Assembly (NCBI GenBank): GCA_002690445.1
Contig: NZER01000266.1
Coordinates: 1 to 10,315 of the forward strand
DNA length: 10,315 nt
Reading direction: 5' to 3'
DNA from: Candidatus Pacearchaeota archaeon
Lineage (GTDB): Archaea > Nanoarchaeota > Nanoarchaeia > Pacearchaeales > GW2011-AR1
The translations under genes and the position numbers were made by a program. The notes below the pieces were generated by a model. The model was not told the DNA's origin. It was given only the letters and a program-made list of their open reading frames with translations, and ran no database searches. This document shows positions 6,495 to 10,315 of this stretch, in pieces. The number at the start of each line of letters is the position of its first letter. Position 1 is the first letter of the stretch.

Positions 6495-6878
6495 TTATTT
6501 ATACTCGATTCGGATTGATGCAAGTTGAAGCTGCTCAAAAAGAGGATTCAAGAAATGATCAACTCCGACTTCGGGCAGTGCTTGAATGTCAGTGAAATTA
6601 ATTAGATCCCAATCATTGCGAGCATCGTCCATGCAATGAATATTAAACTTAAGAGCTTTTAGATCGTCAACAAGGCCCAAGCATTGGTTGGCGTCAAGCA
6701 GATTATAAATACGTGCAAAAGATTGAGTCAAAAGAACAACTTGACAATTATCGGCAATTCTTAAATCGACTCCATTTATTCTGCTTGGACAAGTTGTTGA
6801 TTTATGGATTTGTTGGGTGATTCCTTCTTTGATTTGATCTTCAATCGAAGGTCGGATTTCAGGGAATGAATAATTCAT
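6495..6878 (-). CDS. Small protein of unknown function in the early/counter-defence operon
   Basis: A 127-residue protein starting at ATG 6878 with GAGGAAA about nine bases upstream. It is soluble and slightly acidic, with an N-terminal stretch SIEDQIKEGITQQIHKSTT, then SRINGVDL near 32-39, a hydrophobic strand CQVVLLTQSFARI at about 45-57, and NIHCMDDARND at about 79-89. The order of these landmarks resembles the next gene downstream (TT, R-NG, FAR, C-DD), so the two may be old tandem paralogues. Its 5' leader resembles that of the AcrIF11-like gene (ACCGAG(G)AAAGCAAAA before ATG), and a palindrome lies in the gap upstream. I do not recognise a family. Confidence 0.6.
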   Translation of the reverse strand: MNYSFPEIRPSIEDQIKEGITQQIHKSTTCPSRINGVDLRIADNCQVVLLTQSFARIYNLLDANQCLGLVDDLKALKFNIHCMDDARNDWDLINFTDIQALPEVGVDHFLNPLFEQLQLASIRIEYK

Positions 6879-6902
6879 TTTTTGCTTTCCTCGGTTGTTG
6901 TT

Positions 6903-6948
6903 GGAATCATCTTGACAGTCAAGATGAACAATCTTGTGTAATGATTCC
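6903..6948. promoter_or_regulatory. Palindrome CATCTTGACAGTCAAGATG nested in a wider inverted repeat
   Basis: A perfect 19-base palindrome (9-base arms around one A) sits at 6908-6926 in the 83-base gap between two minus-strand genes. It overlaps a second inverted pair, GGAATCAT at 6903-6910 and ATGATTCC at 6941-6948. The palindrome contains the TTGACA and GTCAA half-sites also seen in the divergent control region at 7492-7531, so it is probably an additional operator for the same regulator. In RNA it could also fold as a processing hairpin or attenuator, but no U-tract follows. Confidence 0.5.
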
Positions 6949-6961
6949 GATTGATTGCTAC

Positions 6962-7426
6962 TTAAGATTGAACAAGACCCTCATATTTTAAAAGACCCTC
7001 CTTATCGATCAAGTTTAAGATATAAACAACGCCTTGTTCATCAGTGCTTTCGCATCCGATAAAACCTTTATCTTTAGCGACTTGACCTTGAAGACCTTGA
7101 AGCCACCAATCGAATTCTCCCTTGTCGCCTTCACAATCAAATCCCCAAATTTGATCAGATGCATCGAGTAAAGCCTCCGCTTCATCTTGATCAAGAATTA
7201 AATCTAAGTCATTTTGAGCTTTGTCAATAATTTGTCCGACGGCCTCTTCACAATATAAATCAGATGCGTCGATGATTTGATCATCAGATACATCGATACT
7301 ATATAAATGATCGCTGACATTACTCATTTGATAAATTTCATCACTGAAAAAAAGTGAACCGGCGAAAGGCCCTTGAAACTTATTGATCTTGGTGATTTTT
7401 TCGGGGCTTGTATGATAAATCTTCAT
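6962..7426 (-). CDS. AcrIF11-like protein, probable ADP-ribosyltransferase fold (candidate anti-CRISPR)
   Basis: A 154-residue acidic protein, ATG at 7426, first gene of the leftward operon. The N-terminus MKIYHTSPEKITKI has the Y/F-H-(G/T)-(S/T) motif of ADP-ribosyltransferases at residues 4-7. A strand GSLFFSDEIYQMS at 23-35 and a late GFIGCESTDEQGVVYIL at 121-137 correspond in order and spacing to what I remember of AcrIF11: an FHGS start, a GLFGAHE-type strand, a GYTSVEMEDEHG-type end. The middle holds an acidic helical insert (DLDLILDQDEAEALLDASDQ) also typical of that group. AcrIF11 inactivates a type I CRISPR effector by ADP-ribosylating the Cas8 PAM-sensing residue. This protein could protect the phage similarly or modify another host target. 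The resemblance is recalled, not computed. Confidence 0.65.
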   Translation of the reverse strand: MKIYHTSPEKITKINKFQGPFAGSLFFSDEIYQMSNVSDHLYSIDVSDDQIIDASDLYCEEAVGQIIDKAQNDLDLILDQDEAEALLDASDQIWGFDCEGDKGEFDWWLQGLQGQVAKDKGFIGCESTDEQGVVYILNLIDKEGLLKYEGLVQS

Positions 7427-7445
7427 TTTGCTTTCTCGGTTGGTT

Positions 7446-7472
7446 GGTTGATCGTCTTAACAATTATCAACC
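7446..7472. repeat. Inverted repeat GGTTGAT / ATCAACC in the leader of the leftward operon
   Basis: Seven-base arms at 7446-7452 and 7466-7472 are separated by 13 bases, just upstream of the AcrIF11-like gene. It could be an operator or a weak leader hairpin. The stem is short, so the support is modest. Confidence 0.3.
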
Positions 7473-7497
7473 TACATGATCTTTTTTAGTGTGTCAA
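7469..7497 (-). promoter_or_regulatory. Putative leftward promoter
   Basis: On the minus strand TTGACA (7497-7492) is followed by 17 bases and TAGGTT (7474-7469), a sigma70-like pair with a perfect -35 and a poor -10. It would start transcription roughly 35 bases before the AcrIF11-like ATG. Its -35 is one arm of an operator-like inverted repeat, so repressor binding would block it. Confidence 0.4.
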
Positions 7498-7531
7498 GTA
7501 TTTGACAAAAAAACTGTCAAAAAAGTTGACA
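7492..7531. promoter_or_regulatory. Two operator-like inverted repeats, TGTCAA-N4/5-TTGACA
   Basis: The first site, TGTCAAGTATTTGACA, is at 7492-7507; the second, TGTCAAAAAAGTTGACA, is at 7515-7531. Their centres are about 23 bases apart, so they lie near the same helical face. Each arm doubles as a -35 hexamer (TTGACA on plus, or its complement on minus). They lie in the gap between the leftward operon and the HTH-led rightward operon, so the 65-residue HTH protein is the obvious candidate ligand. A further lone TTGACA lies at 7554-7559. Confidence 0.6.
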
Positions 7532-7554
7532 ATAATGAAAAAGGTAGTTATCTT
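7526..7554 (+). promoter_or_regulatory. Putative rightward promoter for the HTH-initiator-loader operon
   Basis: TTGACA at 7526-7531, a 17-base spacer and TATCTT at 7549-7554 form a good sigma70-type promoter. Transcription would begin about 20 bases before the HTH gene's ATG at 7580. The -35 is the right arm of the second operator, so the promoter is probably repressible. Confidence 0.55.
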
Positions 7555-7579
7555 TGACAAATACAAAGAAAGGAATTGT

Positions 7580-7777
7580 ATGACTCTCAAAGAAATGATG
7601 ACTCAACACTATATATCAGCCCAAGATTTGAGCTTTGAATCCCGTATACCGAGAACAACTATCCTTTATATATTGGATCAAGATGTTTTTAATCCTAAAT
7701 TCCAAGTTGCTTTAAAATTAATTGAAGCAATTAACCGACTTGCTTCGACAAGTTACAGAGCCGAAGATTTATTATGA
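7580..7777 (+). CDS. Small Cro/CI-like helix-turn-helix regulator
   Basis: A 65-residue protein. I chose ATG 7580 because AAAGGA lies at 7569-7574. In-frame upstream starts would run through the operators and add a non-conserved lysine-rich tail. The helix-turn-helix covers about residues 12-35: SAQDLSFESRIPRTTILYIL is the expected helix 2-turn-helix 3, followed by NPKFQVALKLIEAIN, the classic fourth helix of the XRE/Cro family. There is no dimerisation or cleavage domain, so it is Cro-sized, not CI-sized. It heads the rightward replication operon and probably binds the TGTCAA/TTGACA sites just upstream, controlling both its own promoter and the leftward operon. An Aca-like (anti-CRISPR-associated) role is conceivable, but Aca genes usually sit downstream of the acr on the same strand. 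Confidence 0.75.
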   Translation: MTLKEMMTQHYISAQDLSFESRIPRTTILYILDQDVFNPKFQVALKLIEAINRLASTSYRAEDLL

Positions 7778-8487
7778 AGATAGACCTGCCAAACACGATC
7801 AAAAACATCATGTATTATAAGGGTGACAAAATTAATCCGAATTCCAAATTGATCCTTTTGCATTTTCTCCAAATTATGGATTGGAAAACTTGCCGAGTAA
7901 TAACGACGGTTAAAAGTACATCTATCCAATTGAATATCGCAGAAAAAACAGTAAGGAATTGCATTGATAAACTTGTCAAGGCGGATCTCCTCAAAGTATC
8001 ACCAAAAAGATCACGAGGTTTGAAATCTGCAAACGAATATCAACTGCTTGGTCGATCAATTAAGCGATTAATAGATGCACCTAAGTCATTGGAATCCTCG
8101 TCCGGTAAATCTTACCCATTGAATCCTCAAAACAACCCTAAACCGTTGGAATCCTCGTCCGGTAAAATTTACCCATCGATCGGTAAAACTTACCCAAATG
8201 AATCGGTAAAAAATACCCATTCAATAGGTAAAATTTACCCAAATGAATCGGTAAAATTTACCCAACCTTTTCATATAGAAGATCATACTCTTAATCATAT
8301 AGAAGAACATAAAGTAATAGTAGATACTACTAGTGGAAAAAAACCGGCTTCAAATCCTCCTGTTTTCGAAGAAGCAAAAAAGGAAGAAAAAGTTTACGAT
8401 CCATTTAATCTTGGCAAAAAGAAAACTGAAATCGCCAAAGCTCGAATCAATGTACTCAACAAAAATAAATGGGGGGAATGGGTATGA
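7774..8487 (+). CDS. Winged-helix replication initiator, lambda O-like organisation
   Basis: A 237-residue protein, start ATG overlapping the HTH gene's TGA (ATGA). Residues about 15-95 form a winged-helix DNA-binding domain: SKLILLHFLQIMDWKT, TSIQLNIAEKTVRNCIDKLVKADLLKV (the HTH), then a wing ending SANEYQLL. Residues about 105-165 are low complexity with recurring GK(I/T/S)YP and NESVK, because this stretch is encoded by the iterons. The C-terminal part (170-237) is charged and ends KWGEWV, and probably contacts the helicase loader. An N-terminal DNA-binding domain, origin iterons inside the gene, and a DnaC-like gene next door is the plan of lambda O-ori-P, so I infer it binds the iterons and recruits the loader. 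Direct sequence similarity to lambda O is not claimed. Confidence 0.75.
   Translation: MKIDLPNTIKNIMYYKGDKINPNSKLILLHFLQIMDWKTCRVITTVKSTSIQLNIAEKTVRNCIDKLVKADLLKVSPKRSRGLKSANEYQLLGRSIKRLIDAPKSLESSSGKSYPLNPQNNPKPLESSSGKIYPSIGKTYPNESVKNTHSIGKIYPNESVKFTQPFHIEDHTLNHIEEHKVIVDTTSGKKPASNPPVFEEAKKEEKVYDPFNLGKKKTEIAKARINVLNKNKWGEWV
8104..8262. repeat. Candidate replication origin: six palindromic iterons GGTAAAATTTACC inside the initiator gene
   Basis: Six 13-base imperfect-to-perfect palindromes begin at 8104, 8161, 8182, 8205, 8227 and 8250. Copies 2, 5 and 6 are the perfect GGTAAAATTTACC; copies 1, 3 and 4 vary in the central bases, and every copy is followed by C. The last five are 21-23 bases apart, about two helical turns. 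The first is 57 bases upstream, within a 21-base direct repeat (8089-8109 and 8146-8166). This matches iteron clusters bound by phage initiators and sits where lambda has its ori. Confidence 0.8.
8263..8345. other. AT-rich stretch next to the iterons, possible DNA-unwinding element
   Basis: Immediately after the last iteron the DNA becomes strongly AT-rich and contains an 11-base direct repeat, CATATAGAAGA, at 8272-8282 and 8296-8306. In lambda an AT-rich region next to the iterons melts when O binds. The same role here is inferred from position and composition. Confidence 0.45.
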
Positions 8488-9371
8488 AATCAACACGAGG
8501 ACTGGAACGACTTGACTTCTCCTTTTTCACTGAAGAGTTTAAAGCATCCCTGCGACTCAACGCCACTCATAAAACCTATAAGACTTCGACTGTTCCCGAT
8601 TCATCGAACGATTTGGAGGCCTATAATCTACTATATACTGATGATGATCATACGTTGAAAGCTCGAAAAATTGATCATTGTGGAAAATGCCTTAAATCCA
8701 AAGATTCATTACATTATGTGATGGTCAAGCCGGATGGAAATGGTCGGTCGATCACTTCAAAGTTATGTCCAAATTGTGGAGAAGTTAATAAGCGGTTGAT
8801 CCGTTTGGAGCGATTAGGCTTACCGAAGGAAGCACTTAATAAAACATTGGGTAACTTTGATTATAGTGAAAATTCAAACCTACCTAACTTGGTTTTAAAC
8901 GACCTTTTAAAGAGCAAAAAAGGATTATATCTATTTGGCCAATATGGAGTCGGTAAAACCCATCTAATCTATGGAATTGCTAGGGAGCTGATTTGGACAT
9001 ACAACCGAAAAGTAAAATTGATCAACTATCATGAGCATTTAGAATCAATTAAAAGATCTTGGGATGATAAAGATCATCAATCTCCACAATACGACTTTTT
9101 AAACAACTATAACACTGTGATCATTGACGAGTTTGCAGGTGGCTATGAGGACGGCAAAAAAATAACAGACTGGATCAAGCGAACCACAAGTGAAATGCTT
9201 ATGGAAATGCATAAAGCTAAGATCCAAGTCATTTTAGTAAGCAACATAGGTGAGGACAAACAGCAGGTTTTAAAGGACTTGCTTGAACATAGAGTACTTA
9301 ATCGCCTCGGTGATATTTGTCCGGTCAAATATGGGATGATGGGCCGGAGTCGGAGGCGTTCATTCTTTTAA
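8484..9371 (+). CDS. DnaC-like AAA+ helicase loader with four-cysteine (zinc ribbon) cluster
   Basis: A 295-residue protein. I chose ATG 8484, which overlaps the initiator's TGA (ATGA) and has GGGGG about seven bases upstream; ATGs at 8469 and 8478 are alternatives adding 5 or 2 residues. CGKC (Cys66, Cys69) and CPNCG (Cys95, Cys98) form a likely zinc ribbon. The AAA+ core has Walker A GQYGVGKT at 152-159, Walker B VIIDEF at 212-217, sensor-1 VILVSN ending at Asn254, and an arginine-finger region HRVLNRLGD at 269-277. It belongs to the DnaC/IstB/DnaI-like group and should deliver the host replicative helicase to the origin with the upstream initiator. The basic end GRSRRRSFF is typical of the family's C-terminal region. 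Confidence 0.85.
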   Translation: MKSTRGLERLDFSFFTEEFKASLRLNATHKTYKTSTVPDSSNDLEAYNLLYTDDDHTLKARKIDHCGKCLKSKDSLHYVMVKPDGNGRSITSKLCPNCGEVNKRLIRLERLGLPKEALNKTLGNFDYSENSNLPNLVLNDLLKSKKGLYLFGQYGVGKTHLIYGIARELIWTYNRKVKLINYHEHLESIKRSWDDKDHQSPQYDFLNNYNTVIIDEFAGGYEDGKKITDWIKRTTSEMLMEMHKAKIQVILVSNIGEDKQQVLKDLLEHRVLNRLGDICPVKYGMMGRSRRRSFF

Positions 9372-9460
9372 TGCGAACAAAGAGAGGCAAGTAAACCGGC
9401 CCCCCTCCATCCGCCAACCTAGAAAGCATCAACAATAATAGTCTAATATCATTGATTTTT
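9372..9460. other. Short non-coding gap after the replication operon
   Basis: Eighty-nine bases between the loader stop and the repeat array. It contains a C-rich run (CCGGCCCCCCTCC near 9397) and then AT-rich sequence. I see no convincing terminator hairpin, promoter or small gene. Confidence 0.3.
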
Positions 9461-10271
9461 CAACAACAAATATTGTATGTGCGAAATCCCAACAACAAAT
9501 ATTCTATGGAGGTAAAAACGGCCCAAAATGACCAACAACAAATAAAAATCCCAACAACAAATTTCTATGTGAGGATTTCCAACAACAAATATTGTATGTG
9601 GTCGAAAAGGCCAACAACAAATAAAAAAGCCAACAACAAATATTCTATGTGCGGATTTCCAACAACAAATATTGTATGTGGTCGAAAACGGCCCAACAAC
9701 AAATAAAATGGCCAACAACAAATAAAAAAGCCAACAACAAATTTCTATGTGCGGATTTCTCAACAACAAATATTGTATGTGCAGATTTCCAACAAGAAAC
9801 ATTCTATGTGCGAAAATCGGCCCACAACAAACCAAAACGGCCCACAACAAATAAAAAAGCCAACAACAAATTTCTATGTGCGGATTTCTCAACAACAAAT
9901 ATTCTATGTGCGGATTTCCCAACAACAAATTCCTATGTGCGAAAAACGGCCCAACAACAAATAAAAATCCCAACAACAAACCAAAACGGCCCACAACAAA
10001 TTTCTATGTGGATAAATCCCAACAACAAATATTGTATGTGCAGATTTCCAACAAGAAACATTCTATGTGGTCGAAAACGGCCCAAAACGGCCAACAACAA
10101 ATTAAAATCCCAACAACAAATATTCTATGTGCGAAATCCCAACAAGAAACATTCTATGTGGGTAAAAACGGCCCAAAATGGCCAACAACAAATAAAATGA
10201 CCAACAACAAATATTCTATGTGCGGATTTCCCAACAACAAATATTCTATGTGAGGATTTCCAACAACAAAT
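9461..10271. repeat. Large non-coding tandem array of about 30 CAACAACAAAT-cored units
   Basis: About 30 copies of a core CAACAACAAAT (variants CAACAAGAAAC, CACAACAAAT and CAACAACAAAC) recur every 18-43 bases. Long units continue with ATT(C/G)TATGTG and then CGGATTTCC, CAGATTTC or GTCGAAAACGGCC. Short units continue with AAAAAAGC, AAAAATCC or AAAATGGC. Longer blocks are duplicated exactly: 60 bases at 9715-9774 and 9844-9903, and 50 bases at 9761-9810 and 10020-10069. Unit lengths are mostly not multiples of three, so the same core is read as QQQI, TTN or NNK in successive frames; this argues against coding despite several open frames. The plus strand is A/C-rich and G-poor. Possible roles are a binding-site array, a partition or packaging site, or a non-coding transcript. 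Confidence 0.85.
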
Positions 10272-10278
10272 CAACCGA

Positions 10279-10315
10279 ATGTATCATCACTACGATTTCG
10301 ACGGCTTCGAACTCC
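10279..10315 (+). CDS. Possible start of a further gene, cut by the window end
   Basis: After the last repeat the composition changes abruptly, and an ATG at 10279 opens a frame reading MYHHYDFDGFEL to the edge. The frame is also open upstream into the last repeat unit, and no ribosome-binding site is visible. Twelve residues are too few to recognise a family. Confidence 0.3.
   Translation, partial: MYHHYDFDGFEL

Noticed and set aside
6494..6538. TTG start at 6538 for the 102-residue unknown protein
   Set aside because: It would overlap the preceding gene by more than 40 bases, while ATG 6493 follows that gene's stop directly.
9372..9460. Rho-independent terminator after the helicase-loader gene
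   Set aside because: The C-rich run has no matching G-rich arm followed by a T-tract.
9449..10253. Several long open frames on both strands across the repeat array
   Set aside because: They exist because the repeat unit lacks stop codons. The same core is read in different frames in successive units, unit lengths are mostly not multiples of three, and no ribosome-binding site is evident.
9461..10271. The A/C-rich array as a second CRISPR array
   Set aside because: The recurring core is only about 11 bases, the intervening sequences are themselves repeated, and spacing varies from 18 to 43 bases. There are no unique spacers.

Overview
The window looks like part of a tailed-bacteriophage or prophage genome (AT-rich, densely packed genes, many 4-base ATGA stop/start overlaps). 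The host is probably a bacterium with a type I-C CRISPR-Cas system. A Gram-negative host is suggested only weakly, by two spanin-like membrane proteins and the proteobacterial-style replication and recombination genes. No host gene, tRNA, rRNA, integrase or transposase is visible.

Layout. (1) Plus strand, 1-4200: end of the late region. It holds a cysteine-peptidase-type endolysin (5' end cut off by the window), a two-helix holin-like protein, then five translationally coupled virion genes: a small structural protein, a 578-residue repeat-rich tail fibre, and three small beta-rich proteins probably belonging to the fibre tip or adsorption apparatus. (2) Minus strand, 7426 down to 4194: one apparent operon that converges on the late genes. 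In order of transcription it holds a protein resembling the AcrIF11 family of ADP-ribosyltransferase anti-CRISPRs, two small unknown proteins that may be paralogues, a RecT-family single-strand annealing protein, a three-repeat mini-CRISPR array of type I-C character tucked 10 bases after the RecT stop, and two small membrane proteins. (3) 7427-7579: a divergent control region with two TGTCAA/TTGACA inverted repeats overlapping likely promoters. (4) Plus strand, 7580-9371: a small Cro/CI-like HTH protein, a winged-helix replication initiator whose gene carries six palindromic iterons followed by an AT-rich stretch (arranged like the lambda O gene and ori), and a DnaC-like AAA+ helicase loader with a four-cysteine cluster. 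(5) 9461-10271: an array of about 30 copies of CAACAACAAAT-type units with no convincing coding capacity, followed by the possible start of another gene.

How it may work together. The HTH protein and the TGTCAA operators probably switch between the rightward replication operon and the leftward operon. The leftward operon combines recombination with what looks like two counter-defence or inter-phage competition elements: a possible protein anti-CRISPR and a cas-less mini-CRISPR array. The array could borrow the host's I-C machinery against rival phages, or its repeats could act as RNA decoys for Cas proteins. This pairing in one operon is the most interesting signal here. The repeat array, its likely strand and the operon order are read directly from sequence; the anti-CRISPR assignment rests on remembered family features and is unproven.
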